From Phormidium tenue FACHB-1050 (lineage in GTDB: Bacteria; Cyanobacteriota; Cyanobacteriia; Pseudanabaenales; Pseudanabaenaceae), in NCBI RefSeq assembly GCF_014696925.1, contig NZ_JACJQY010000052.1:1-36095 (forward strand): 36,095 nucleotides of DNA, read 5' to 3'. The position numbers and the translations under genes are program-made. Positions 1 through 8,798 of the stretch are shown piece after piece (the first letter of the stretch is position 1; the number at the start of each line of letters is the position of its first letter). Under the pieces are notes generated by a model, which worked only from the letters and a program-made list of their open reading frames with translations, was not told the DNA's origin and ran no database searches.

Positions 1-101
1 CGACATTAATTTGTTAACAATAAGAAGATATCTGTATACTTCTAGTATTATTAATAACGACACTAATTTGTTAACGGCGACAAGTAATGTGTTACTCGAC
101 A
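1..101 (+). repeat. CAST right-end copy at the window start (terminal duplication)
   Basis: These 101 bases are identical to 35995-36095. They hold three TnsB-box-like units beginning CGACA (about 1, 58 and 78) and finish with TGTTACTCGACA, the reverse complement of the left-end start TGTCGAGTAACA at 29815. The transposon body would lie to the left, so bases from 102 on are flanking DNA. The simplest reading is an overlap of a circular contig. The overlap stops exactly at the element boundary, which could also mean a second right end in the genome. Confidence 0.85.
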
Positions 102-447
102 GGTTTAGTAAAAATTTTCCTCAAAATGTCAAATAGTTTTGAGCATAAAAGCTTGGAAAAAAGATTTTAAAAATCTCCTAAATTTAAATCTCACATTTTC
201 TGACAGGCTAAACTTGATAGAGTTTAGCTTTTGATTCAAGCTATCTTCAACCAAGGCATTAGTAATTTGGCTTTGAGCATTGCCAATAGCGATCGCGCTT
301 TTCTCTCGTGACCAACTAACCAACTTTTTCTTTCCAAATTTTGAGATCGGAGCAAGTATTGTTATCTATAGAATGGCGATCGCATTGCTGCTAACAATCT
401 CTACATTGTAGAAAGGCTTCTATGTCACGTTAAGAGGGTTAAAAAGA
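102..447. other. Non-coding flank of the transposon right end, with a rep-gene scrap
   Basis: No credible gene is seen. A short reverse-strand open frame at 129-323 exists only because 251-301 is a near-identical copy of 983-1033 in the 3' part of the rep gene, read here in a different frame. The rest is AT-rich. The five bases after the right end (GGTTT) do not match the five before the left end (TCATT at 29810-29814). Confidence 0.6.
251..301 (-). pseudogene. 51-bp fragment duplicated from the 3' part of the rep/primase gene
   Basis: About 49 of 51 bases match 983-1033, inside the C-terminal coding part of the primase-like gene at 896-2632. The homology ends abruptly on both sides, so this is a scrap left by duplication or deletion and not an expressed gene. 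It lies 150 bp from the transposon right end, which suggests past rearrangement here. Confidence 0.7.
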
Positions 448-898
448 ATGGCAGCAAAACTTTACGATACAGATTTTTATGCTTGGACTTTGGAGCAATC
501 TAATCTATTAAATTCTGGAAAATGGCAGGAATTAGATATTGAAAATTTGGTGGAAGAAATTGAGTCTTTGGGCAAGCAACAACGGCAAGAGTTGAGAAAC
601 TGTCTAGGTATCCTAATCGGACATCTTCTGAAATGGCAATATCAGCCAGACAACCGTAGCAAGAGTTGGAAGGCAACTATTATAGAGCTATAGAGCAACG
701 GGACAAATCATCAGAATCATTAAAGGAAAACCCTAGCCTGAAGCCATATTTACCCAAAGTGATTGCCTCGGCTTTTGTATCAAGTTTAGCGTTGGTCGTG
801 CGGGAAACCCCATTAAATTACAAAGATCTCCCTGCGGAATGCCCATTCACTATCGAATAGATTCTCGATCCGACTTTTCCTGATTTAAGCCATTTTTA
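448..898 (+). pseudogene. DUF29 family protein, frameshifted and with a nonsense codon
   Basis: Starts MAAKLYDTDFYAWTLEQ, the usual opening of the cyanobacterial DUF29 family (small proteins of unknown function). The first frame runs to about 690 and the family sequence resumes in another frame (EQRDK, then ENPSLKPYLPK, VVRETPL, DLPAECPFTIE). The frame is broken by a tandem duplication of the 8-mer TATAGAGC at 681-688 and 689-696; removing one copy restores a continuous reading through IIEQRDK. A second lesion is TAG at 858-860, where the family normally has Gln; the frame would then continue ILDPTFPDLSHF to the TAA ending at 898. The original protein would have been close to the family's usual length (about 145-150 aa). 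Confidence 0.8.
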
Positions 899-2632
899 AG
901 CATCTAAAAGACAATTCTTATCCAGATAATTCTCTAACCAAACGATCGCTTCTTTAGTTTGAAATCTCTCCTCAGCTTTAAGCCAAGGCATTAGTAATTT
1001 AGCTTTGAGCATTGCCAATTGCGATCGCGCTTTGCTTGGATCAGCATTCACAATTACTTGAATTTTTTCAACGGTTGATGGATTTTGTCGTGGTATCTCT
1101 TTGGGTTTGTAGCATTTGGAGTTTTCGGGTATTGGTGGACTGGGGCAAATTGACGCGATCGCCATTGCCTGATTAAAAGTCATAATTGGCTTGTATTCTT
1201 TTTCATGTATGGGTTTTAAGCTTTCATCAGAAAATCTGGAGACTTCGGGCAAAGGGATAGGGTTGAATTGATTAATTTTTTCTTCTTCTGATTCAACTAA
1301 AAACACTTCATTAGTGGCTTTACCTGTAACAAGGCTCTCTGTAATGATTTTAGGCTTTTGGAAATCTGTCTGATTTTCTGGTTTTTCTGTTTCTGTTGGT
1401 CTGAAATTGTTGCTAGAGGTTGTGTTACAGCTTTTTACTAGGGGTTGCCATAGTTTCTTGATTTCTGGTTTGTATAAGGTGGTGGGGCTGCACTTGGCGA
1501 TCGCTCTAATTGCGGCGATCGCTTCACGAACTTTGCTGAAGGTAAGATCGTTTAGTTGTGCGATTGCTTGGGTAATTCGCTCGATGGCTGTTGGTTGTTT
1601 TTCTTGTTGATTTTTCTTGGTTGGGAGGTTGTTTTGGTTGGTTGCTTGGCTACCGTAGGGATAATGGGTAATCATTACGCTTTGGGCTGTATAAAGCGCT
1701 CTGCTTTCGATTTCTCTGGTGTGGTTGGAGTGCTCGTAGAATCCTTGGCAGTTTTTGGCAGTTGCGGCGATCGCTTGGGCTAGTTCGTGTGGATCGTCAA
1801 TCCCGTCAAAGACGCGATGCTTGATCGCGATTTGAAATAACATTTCGTTGGTTTGTCCTTTGCCTGTCCAGCCGATCTCAATTCTTGCTTCGATGTTGGC
1901 TCTCCATTCTGTACCTTTGCCCTGTGGTTGAGTTTGATAGGTTCTTGGTTTTGGTGCTTTGGCAATTGCGGTTTCTAGTAGTTCTAGATCTTGGGCGATC
2001 GCGGCTTGGTCCCATAGGTTTAGAAATGTTTCTAGGGTTTGACTGTGGGGCTGGAGGTCGTCGTTGAGGATATAACTACTTTCTTGTAGGGGTAATCTAT
2101 GTCCTTTGAATTGGGTGTTAAAGGCTTTGGTGTTGGGGAATTGTTCGATGGTTCCGTCTTTGATGGTTAGTTTGGCTTTTTCTAGGGCATGGCGGGCGGC
2201 ACAGGCTAGTTTAAATGTGTTGATGCTGTAGGGCAGTGGGAAGTATAGGTGCAGTCCTTGGGAGGCTGATGATTGGATGGCGATATGGCGTACTAAGCCG
2301 ATGCTTTCCATGGCGGCGCGGATTGCTGTTAGGGCTTGTTCGTTGTGTTGTGGGTGGTATTGGCTGCCTGCATCGATGTCTAGCATTAAGTAGCTGGTTT
2401 CTTTGCCAAATCTTACGCCTATGATCTCGTTTGGCGATCGCCATTTTTCAATTAGGTCTCTGGGCGTTAGGGGATATTTGGTGTTGGTGGTCCATTGTCC
2501 GTCTCGATTAGTTAGCCATTCCCATCCGTGCGGGAATAGTGCTGCAAATTTTTGCTCGATCAGATCAGCAGGTAGTAGGGTCTTATATGAAGATTTGCGG
2601 CTTGAATTGAGATCTTTTTGGAGGTAAGTCAA
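896..2632 (-). CDS. Primase/polymerase-like plasmid replication protein
   Basis: A 578-aa protein resembling the archaeo-eukaryotic primase (AEP/prim-pol) superfamily. The N-terminal half carries a DxD motif (LMLDIDAG, residues 85-87) and about 40 residues later an SxxxH element (SQGLHLYFPLP, H128), the usual spacing of AEP metal-binding and nucleotide-binding motifs. The C-terminal half is low in recognisable motifs and ends in a helical segment. The start is TTG, preceded on the minus strand by a strong Shine-Dalgarno AGGAGGT at 2638-2644. It converges with the DUF29 pseudogene, overlapping its last bases. With the par locus at 13.5 kb this is the best candidate for the plasmid initiator or primase. 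I see no helicase or DnaA-like domain, so initiator function is inferred. Confidence 0.65.
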   Translation of the reverse strand: MTYLQKDLNSSRKSSYKTLLPADLIEQKFAALFPHGWEWLTNRDGQWTTNTKYPLTPRDLIEKWRSPNEIIGVRFGKETSYLMLDIDAGSQYHPQHNEQALTAIRAAMESIGLVRHIAIQSSASQGLHLYFPLPYSINTFKLACAARHALEKAKLTIKDGTIEQFPNTKAFNTQFKGHRLPLQESSYILNDDLQPHSQTLETFLNLWDQAAIAQDLELLETAIAKAPKPRTYQTQPQGKGTEWRANIEARIEIGWTGKGQTNEMLFQIAIKHRVFDGIDDPHELAQAIAATAKNCQGFYEHSNHTREIESRALYTAQSVMITHYPYGSQATNQNNLPTKKNQQEKQPTAIERITQAIAQLNDLTFSKVREAIAAIRAIAKCSPTTLYKPEIKKLWQPLVKSCNTTSSNNFRPTETEKPENQTDFQKPKIITESLVTGKATNEVFLVESEEEKINQFNPIPLPEVSRFSDESLKPIHEKEYKPIMTFNQAMAIASICPSPPIPENSKCYKPKEIPRQNPSTVEKIQVIVNADPSKARSQLAMLKAKLLMPWLKAEERFQTKEAIVWLENYLDKNCLLDA

Positions 2633-2637
2633 TTTTT

Positions 2638-2644
2638 ACCTCCT
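2638..2644 (-). promoter_or_regulatory. Shine-Dalgarno for the TTG-started rep gene
   Basis: Minus-strand AGGAGGT lies 5 bases before TTG at 2632-2630. It supports TTG as the true start in the absence of a nearby ATG. Confidence 0.65.
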
Positions 2645-2944
2645 GCACGATTGCTAAATACTTTTTCCTTGCCATTTTGCTTGGGCAAGGCTTGAATTTT
2701 CAAATACATCTGGATTGTCCTGATTGTAAAGGTTGTAGCGTTTTCAATCAGGAAACAGACAGATTTTTTAGATGTGTTCAATAATTATTTTTGCTGAATT
2801 TGAAAAAATTTCCAGCAAAAACTGTTGCCAAACTCATATCTTGCATTAAGATATAAGAAAGCATTGAACAAATCTTGCCCAGCTAAAGCAATATCTGTCC
2901 GTTTCCGTTTATTTAATTGAATAGATACCTTCGGGTAGTCAAGA

Positions 2945-2976
2945 AGCTAGTGGTTCTCAGGCACTGGCTTTTTGCT
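2945..2976 (+). terminator. Rho-independent terminator-like hairpin, plus strand
   Basis: AGCTAGTG and CACTGGCT form an 8-bp stem with one wobble pair and a 9-base loop, followed by TTTTTGCTTTT. No plus-strand gene ends here, so it may terminate a small antisense RNA over the rep leader. Alternatively it is a relic of the degraded frame nearby. Confidence 0.5.
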
Positions 2977-3032
2977 TTTGAAGGGATACATTTTATCTGT
3001 GATCCTCCTTTGGATAAAAAACCTCAGAATAA

Positions 3033-3189
3033 GCATACATCGATCTCTCGGATTTGTTGAAACAATCTCGATTTTTGACTGATGTACCGATCGCCTCACT
3101 GGTGCAGATTGCTTTTATCGATTCACTCAAGAGTTATGGGGTTGTTCGTGGTGCGGATGATACTTTGAAGTTTTCTGCAAGTTATTGAT
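3033..3189 (+). pseudogene. Possible gene remnant without a start
   Basis: An in-frame stretch without a start codon reads DLSDLLKQSRFLTDVPIA and continues about 30 residues to TGA at 3187-3189. The composition is protein-like, but I do not recognise a family and there is no upstream coding sequence. It could be the 3' end of a deleted plasmid gene, or chance. Confidence 0.25.
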
Positions 3190-3251
3190 TTTTACGAGGT
3201 TGCGAATCAGTCCCAATTTTGTCTGTTTGCTATTCTAAAAATGATTAATTG

Positions 3252-3932
3252 TTATAAATTTTGCTCTAATAGTTCGCCATTATCTTTTAGCCATTGCTTA
3301 GCTTTGTCCATTGTGGCTAATTGAGCTTTGATGATGTTCCAGAAACGAGGCGTATGGTTAGGCTCAATCAGGTGGGCTAATTCGTGAACGATTACATAGT
3401 CAATGACAAACATGGGAGCTTTGACTAATCGCCAGTTAAAATTTAGGTTGTTTTTTGGCGTACAGGAACCCCAATGATATTTACTGTCTGTAATCTTGGC
3501 TAGGTTGAACTCTGTCCCCATGCGTTGGGCATGAAATTGAACGCGGGGGAGAATTTTCTCTTCAGCTTTTTTGATGTACCAGTTTTTAAAGATGTCGCCG
3601 CGATGATTTGCTTGGGTTTTGGGTACTAAAAATCGATTACTGATAAATTGAACTTCTTTGATACTGTCTGATAGCTCTAGTCGATAGTTGCGTCCTAGAT
3701 AGGGTAGAGACTCACCACTGATTAATTCTTTTCCTGGGGGGAGAGGTGGGTGATACTTTTGTTCGTGGTTAGTTTTCTGGTACAGCCATAGTTTGCGAGA
3801 CTCAACAATCGCATTAATTTTTTCGGGTGATGTGCCTGTGGGCGCTTTGACGACAACGGAGCGATCGCGCTCAACTGTAATCGTGAGCGTTTTGCGTTTT
3901 GAGGAGTAGATGACTGCGTAATCAAGTTTCAT
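3252..3932 (-). CDS. M48-like metallopeptidase (YgjP/DUF45 type)
   Basis: A 226-aa protein with a zinc-metallopeptidase HELAH motif at residues 183-187, followed by the HTPRFW element that supplies the third ligand region in this family, and the upstream YHWGSC block. These features define the YgjP/DUF45 'M48 family metallopeptidase' group, often encoded directly beside type I hsdR. It begins 10 bp after the hsdR stop, so it is probably the last gene of the restriction operon. The substrate is unknown; a role in turnover or regulation of the restriction complex is inference from gene context. Confidence 0.85.
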   Translation of the reverse strand: MKLDYAVIYSSKRKTLTITVERDRSVVVKAPTGTSPEKINAIVESRKLWLYQKTNHEQKYHPPLPPGKELISGESLPYLGRNYRLELSDSIKEVQFISNRFLVPKTQANHRGDIFKNWYIKKAEEKILPRVQFHAQRMGTEFNLAKITDSKYHWGSCTPKNNLNFNWRLVKAPMFVIDYVIVHELAHLIEPNHTPRFWNIIKAQLATMDKAKQWLKDNGELLEQNL

Positions 3933-3942
3933 TTTGGTTAAT

Positions 3943-6900
3943 TTAGTCAGCGTATAGAATGCGATCGCTATTTTTTTCGGCTAACTCCATAACTCGCGAG
4001 ATGATCTGATTGCGATTTTTGATGATGTTCGGTAGATTCTTAAATTCAGGGGACAAGAGAATTTTTTGAATTTCCGCCTTGAGTTTATTACGGGCGGGAA
4101 TACTTTCCCAGAAACCAGCTAGTTGTAATTCGCGCTCAACCACCATAAACACTTGTTGCGTTAATGCTACGTTTTGGGCGATCAGATCTTCGGTTAGTTC
4201 GGTATTGCCAAAAAGCTCGCTCTTGAACATTCTGAAAAAGGGCATTTGCTTTTTCTTGTGCAAGCCATAGGTGGGTTCATTTTCTGCATCTCTGACCCGT
4301 TGGCGGAGTTTCTCTAATTCGATGTAGATTTGTTGCCAGTTGTCTTTAAATTGTTCGAGGATTTGGGCAAGGGCTGCCGCAAAGGATGCTTGGAGATCGG
4401 GGTCATCATCTAAATCAATATCAATGTGGTGACGGAGAGCGTGTTCGATCGCGGCGGCTTTGGTTTTGGTGCGTGATCGCTGATTGACTTCCTTTTCAAA
4501 GTCTTCATCGAGGATTGAGATTGGTTTAATTTTGAGATCGATGCCTGTGGAAACTAGGTAAGCATCGGTAATTGCTCGGAGTTTGGCGGGAATACCTTTC
4601 ATACTGAGGCGAGAATCGTGAAAGTGTCGCTCAGCTTGGATGTTGATGTTGGTTAGTGCCTGATGATCAGATATAAATGCAAGGGCTTCTTTAGCGGGAT
4701 AAACGAGGTTCAGGCTACGGGTAAATTGCTTGAAGGCAAGAATATATTTAAAGCGAATATCTTCGTCGTAGAAGAGATCGTAGAAAGCATCCGTATCGGT
4801 TAGGTCAGTTAGTCCATTTTCGGCAAGCATTTCCATAATCGTCCGATGGTCTGTTTCTAACAGACGAATTTCTGCTTCAGGAAAACTAAGGGTGTCTTCA
4901 ACTTCCTTTTGTTCGCGTTCGTCATAGCTATCGAGGGCTTTCTTGAGGTGATGTCCTACGCCTACATAATCGACAACAAAACCTTTGTCTTTATCAGCCC
5001 CACCAACACGGTTAACACGGGCGATCGCCTGAAGCAGACTATGGGCTTGGATGACTTTATCGAGATACATCACCTGCTCAACAGGAGCATCAAAGCCAGT
5101 AAGCAGCATATTGTTGACGATGAGTATACCGATATCGCCTGTAATGCCGTTATCTTCGCTATCAAAGGGCAGTTTAAAGCTGGCAATCTTAGTCTTTGGG
5201 TCGTTCGTGTAGGGCTTTAGGTGGGGTAAATCGTTGTTACTGCTTGAAATAACTACATCGGTTTTAAGCTTTTTGAGTCGTTCGAGATTGATGTTATGAG
5301 GATTAGATATTTCTAGTTGGGTGATCGCATCAGCTAAAGCTATATCGATGTGGGTTTTGTAGCGGACGGCGGCTTCGCGAGAGGTAGCGACTACTTGGGC
5401 TTTGTAGCCATTGGTGAAAATGGATGGCAAATAGTGGTTAACAATATCCTTTGCTTTGGCGGCGATCGTTGATTCGGCTTCGAGGTAGGCATCACGGGAA
5501 CCGTAACCTAAAATCTGGAGGCGTTCGGTAAGGTTATAGTCACTAAAAACATCCTCAAAAGCGCTATCCATCGCTGACTGGTCTGGTACTTCAGCGTTAT
5601 GGGTGCGACCTTCATAAACAATTTCGAGGGTGACTTTATCGCTAATCGCTTGGCGCATGGTGTATTTATCAATGTAGTCACCAAAGACCTGCTCAGTTTT
5701 GTCGATGGGTGTGCCTGTGTAACCGATGCGAGTAGCGTAGGGGATGGCTTTGTCGAGATTGGCTCCAAGTAGGCTGTATTGCGATCGGTGCGCCTCATCG
5801 GTCATTACCAGAATGTTGGTGCTGGTGTTGAGTTCGGGGAAAGTTTCGGCAAGATCGCGCTCTTGAAATTTATGGATCATTGCCATCACTAGGTCGGAGG
5901 AGTCGCTTCGCAATAGTTCTTTGAGTGCGGCAATGCTATCGGCTGGTTTGACGGTGAAGCCGACATTTTGACCTGTTTCGGCTAGTTGCTGCTCTAGTTG
6001 GGTGCGATCGGTGACAAAGATAACTTTCCATTGGCAGAGGTTAGGATGGCGGTACATGGCTCGCACCATAAACATCATCGTGAGGGATTTGCCTGAGCCT
6101 TGGGTATGCCAAATGATGCCGCTACGTTCTCGCGGGGTTTTGCCTTCTAGTAGTCGGTTGATTGCTTTTTTGACGGCGCGAAATTGTTGGTAACGCCCCA
6201 CGATTTTGATGGTTTCGCCTTTGTCATTGACGGAGAAGAGGGTAAAGTTACGGATGATTTCAAGCAGGTTACTTTGGTCTAACATTCCTGCGACAAGACG
6301 CTGTTGATCGTTGGGGCTACTGGCTCCGTGATCGAGGTCTTCGAGGATGCGGGGGAATGGGTCAGCCCAGCGATAAAAGTATTTTTGGTTGTGGGTGGTG
6401 ATTGTGCCAAATTTGGCTTCGGTGCGACAGGTGGCGATGATGAACTGGTTATAAAAAAATAGGGGGGCGTTGCCTTCGCCTTTTGCGCCGCGTTGTTCGC
6501 TGTAGCGCATGAGTTGGTCGATCGCTTCTGGTATTGCATCCTGTACTTTGGGCGATTTGCACTCGATGACAACGACGGGTAAGCCGTTGAGAAAGAGGAC
6601 AATATCGGGAATGATGTGGTTTTCTGTGCCGAGAATACGGATCTTAAATTGGCAAATGGCGATAAAGGAGTTATTGGCGGTATTGGCAAAGTCTACAAAT
6701 TTAACGGTGGGGCTTTTTTCGCCTGTTTTACGGTTTTCGGAGATGCTGGTATTTTCTTGGAGGAGGGTGAAGAGATGGCGGTTATTTTCGAGAAGGTTAT
6801 TGCTCGGAAAGTTGGCGGTTAGTTGTTTGATGACTTCTTCGATCTGGTCTGGTTCGAGCCAAGGGTTAATGATTTGCAGTTGTTGGCGCAAGATTGGCAA

Positions 6901-7065
6901 CAGGACAACTTCGGTAAAACTGGCGCGATCGCTATCTTGTGGTTTTTGAGTGCGATCGAGGTCGCGCACTTCCCAGCCCAAGCCAGTTAGTTGATCGAGT
7001 AATGGCTTTTCGACGTGGTTACGTTCATCGAGTTTGATGGCTGGTGGTGTTTTATCTGGTTGCAT
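3943..7065 (-). CDS. hsdR: Type I restriction endonuclease subunit R
   Basis: A 1040-aa motor and nuclease subunit of a type I restriction system. The N-terminal HSDR_N nuclease domain shows the PD-(D/E)xK pattern (PD153-154, then ECK at 168-170). An SF2 translocase follows, with Walker A TQGSGKS (321-327) and DEAH box (423-426); the C-terminal third is helical and would contact HsdM. The length is normal for HsdR and the frame is intact. It lies between an AlbA_2 protein (7140-8798) and the M48-type peptidase on the same strand, after hsdM and hsdS, so translation from one operon is likely. It should cleave DNA lacking the cognate methylation after ATP-driven translocation. Confidence 0.95.
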   Translation of the reverse strand: MQPDKTPPAIKLDERNHVEKPLLDQLTGLGWEVRDLDRTQKPQDSDRASFTEVVLLPILRQQLQIINPWLEPDQIEEVIKQLTANFPSNNLLENNRHLFTLLQENTSISENRKTGEKSPTVKFVDFANTANNSFIAICQFKIRILGTENHIIPDIVLFLNGLPVVVIECKSPKVQDAIPEAIDQLMRYSEQRGAKGEGNAPLFFYNQFIIATCRTEAKFGTITTHNQKYFYRWADPFPRILEDLDHGASSPNDQQRLVAGMLDQSNLLEIIRNFTLFSVNDKGETIKIVGRYQQFRAVKKAINRLLEGKTPRERSGIIWHTQGSGKSLTMMFMVRAMYRHPNLCQWKVIFVTDRTQLEQQLAETGQNVGFTVKPADSIAALKELLRSDSSDLVMAMIHKFQERDLAETFPELNTSTNILVMTDEAHRSQYSLLGANLDKAIPYATRIGYTGTPIDKTEQVFGDYIDKYTMRQAISDKVTLEIVYEGRTHNAEVPDQSAMDSAFEDVFSDYNLTERLQILGYGSRDAYLEAESTIAAKAKDIVNHYLPSIFTNGYKAQVVATSREAAVRYKTHIDIALADAITQLEISNPHNINLERLKKLKTDVVISSSNNDLPHLKPYTNDPKTKIASFKLPFDSEDNGITGDIGILIVNNMLLTGFDAPVEQVMYLDKVIQAHSLLQAIARVNRVGGADKDKGFVVDYVGVGHHLKKALDSYDEREQKEVEDTLSFPEAEIRLLETDHRTIMEMLAENGLTDLTDTDAFYDLFYDEDIRFKYILAFKQFTRSLNLVYPAKEALAFISDHQALTNINIQAERHFHDSRLSMKGIPAKLRAITDAYLVSTGIDLKIKPISILDEDFEKEVNQRSRTKTKAAAIEHALRHHIDIDLDDDPDLQASFAAALAQILEQFKDNWQQIYIELEKLRQRVRDAENEPTYGLHKKKQMPFFRMFKSELFGNTELTEDLIAQNVALTQQVFMVVERELQLAGFWESIPARNKLKAEIQKILLSPEFKNLPNIIKNRNQIISRVMELAEKNSDRILYAD

Positions 7066-7139
7066 TTTATTTAAGTTGGCTCATAAAGGCTCATAAATTT
7101 GTCGCGGTAATCGGATGCTTCATCCGTTTACATCCGATT

Positions 7140-8798
7140 TCATCCGTTTAAATTAACCCTGTAAACGGCACTGCGCCCTTTGCCATCTAGGATAATAGCT
7201 CCCTTACTCTTCATCCGTTTAAGCAATTCTTTTGCTTGTCCTTCAGAGAGACGACAGAGATCCATAACATCCGATCGCTTGATTTGCCCATGTTGGGCGG
7301 CGTAGTTGAGGACTAATTGTTCATTTTGGAGATTCGAGAAGCCTATTTGTCTGGTGTATTCGGCTTTTTGTCCTGCGGCTTGGTAAACGGTGGGGGCTAG
7401 GGTATAGGTACGACTGCGGGTGATGCCATGCGCTTGGACTAATCCGATTTCATTGAGCGATTCTAAAGTTTTTCTAGCTTGGAGGATATCTCTTTGAATA
7501 TATTTTGCCAACTCTTCGGCACTTAGTCGTTTGGTTTCATGCAAGGCGGCTAGGGCGATGAGGCTATCAATGGGCAGGCTATGACCTTGGCGGTTTTCTT
7601 CGGCAACTACCAGTTTAAGAAATTCTAGATCGGCGGCATCGGTGGAAAGACGCAAAACGACATTTTTACTATCTGTATTGCTGTAGTTGGGGGCTGGTCT
7701 GCCAAATCTGAGTAAGCCGCGATAAATGCTGTCTATACCTCGTCCCGATCGCTCAACTAGCCCAATCCGTTTCATAGCATCAGCAAGGCGGGGATTGCGG
7801 GGACGGGGTTCGGTAGTGAGGAGGTTGGCAAGGGTGACACCATCGACTAGTCCACCAGCGTTACTAATGACAAGGGCATCGTCTTCTAGGCGAATGTGAA
7901 CGGCTCCGAGTTGGTGATAGTCACGGTGAATTAGGGCATTGGCGATCGCCTCTCGAAAGGCACTCATATCGACTTTGGGGACAGGGACACGAAATAAACC
8001 GACTTGTAGTTCTTCTTCAGGGTTGTAGGGGCGAAAGTTGGTTTCTAGCCAGTCGAGGGCTTTGAGAAGGGGAAAGCGGCGAAATTCGTTAAAGCGGACG
8101 GCTTGCTGTGCCATGACTTGAAAGGCGAATTCATGGGTGGGTACGAGGTCACGCAGGGCGGTTTCGCGTCCGATGAGAAGTAATCCTGTCAGGGTTGGGA
8201 TGCGGCTCCCGTCTGGTTGTCGGGTGGTCAGTCCTAATGCTCCGTCAAGGTCTGCGTCATCAAGTTCTAAAAGGATGCGATCGCCGCCATAGGTTTGGAT
8301 ACATTGGCGGAGGCGTTCGCGTTCTAGGGGGTCAAAGTCTTGGAGGGTGCTACCTGCAACGGGTTGAGCCGATACGTCTAAACCAAAGGTACTAGCGCGA
8401 CTGGTGCGATCGTGGGGCATCATGGGGACACATTCGGGTGTTCCGTCATGTTTGAGGCGACGGCGCAAATATACGCCGTTGGTTGTGGCGACTTCTCCCT
8501 TTGCCTGTGGGACTTGAATCCGAGCAACTTCTCTCTTTTCAATGGTGAGGGTTTCGACTTGGACGGTGAGGGATGGGGATGTACGCGCCGCAACTAAGCC
8601 CACTAATCCGTTTAGCTGTCGGTGTTCTGGATGTAGTCCTGTGGCTGTGCCATCGTCTTCTACGCCTAACCAAAGTTCGCCGCCGTCGGTGTTGGCGAGG
8701 CAGGTAATTGCTTCGATGAGGTCACGATCTGAGAGCTTTTTAAGATCGCTTTTAAATTCAACGGTGAGGGTTTCGCGGGGTGGAATGGGGGAACTCAT
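7140..8798 (-). CDS. AlbA_2 (Schlafen AAA_4) domain transcriptional regulator-like protein
   Basis: A 552-aa protein. The N-terminus (TVEFKSDLKK, then NTDGGELWLGVEDDG) is the AlbA_2/Schlafen AAA_4 putative DNA- or RNA-binding domain. The middle (EAIANALIHRDY, then ISNAGGL and RNPRLADAMKRIGLVERSG) is the HATPase_c_4 domain of the 'RecG C-terminal-like' group. The C-terminal 150 residues look like winged helices. Its start overlaps the hsdS stop by 4 bp (ATGA type), so it is translationally coupled within the type I operon. Such proteins recur in type I restriction loci, where a regulatory or accessory defence role is suspected but not established in general. Confidence 0.85.
   Translation of the reverse strand: MSSPIPPRETLTVEFKSDLKKLSDRDLIEAITCLANTDGGELWLGVEDDGTATGLHPEHRQLNGLVGLVAARTSPSLTVQVETLTIEKREVARIQVPQAKGEVATTNGVYLRRRLKHDGTPECVPMMPHDRTSRASTFGLDVSAQPVAGSTLQDFDPLERERLRQCIQTYGGDRILLELDDADLDGALGLTTRQPDGSRIPTLTGLLLIGRETALRDLVPTHEFAFQVMAQQAVRFNEFRRFPLLKALDWLETNFRPYNPEEELQVGLFRVPVPKVDMSAFREAIANALIHRDYHQLGAVHIRLEDDALVISNAGGLVDGVTLANLLTTEPRPRNPRLADAMKRIGLVERSGRGIDSIYRGLLRFGRPAPNYSNTDSKNVVLRLSTDAADLEFLKLVVAEENRQGHSLPIDSLIALAALHETKRLSAEELAKYIQRDILQARKTLESLNEIGLVQAHGITRSRTYTLAPTVYQAAGQKAEYTRQIGFSNLQNEQLVLNYAAQHGQIKRSDVMDLCRLSEGQAKELLKRMKSKGAIILDGKGRSAVYRVNLNG

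Larger units (their letters stand above)
2633..3251. other. Hairpin-rich rep leader, candidate replication-control region
   Basis: No intact gene lies here. The 5' leader of the rep gene holds a series of perfect inverted repeats: CCTTGCC/GGCAAGG (2667-2690), CCTGATTG/CAATCAGG (2719-2752), TTTTTGCTG/CAGCAAAAA (2788-2821) and ATATCTT/AAGATAT (2836-2854), then a plus-strand terminator-like hairpin at 2945-2976. The pattern resembles countertranscribed-RNA copy-control regions, but no promoter has been shown. Bases 3033-3189 contain a start-less open frame. Confidence 0.45.

Noticed and set aside
129-323. 64-aa minus-strand open frame at the window start
   Set aside because: Its middle is the rep-gene 3' sequence (983-1033) read in a different frame; there is no independent coding signal.
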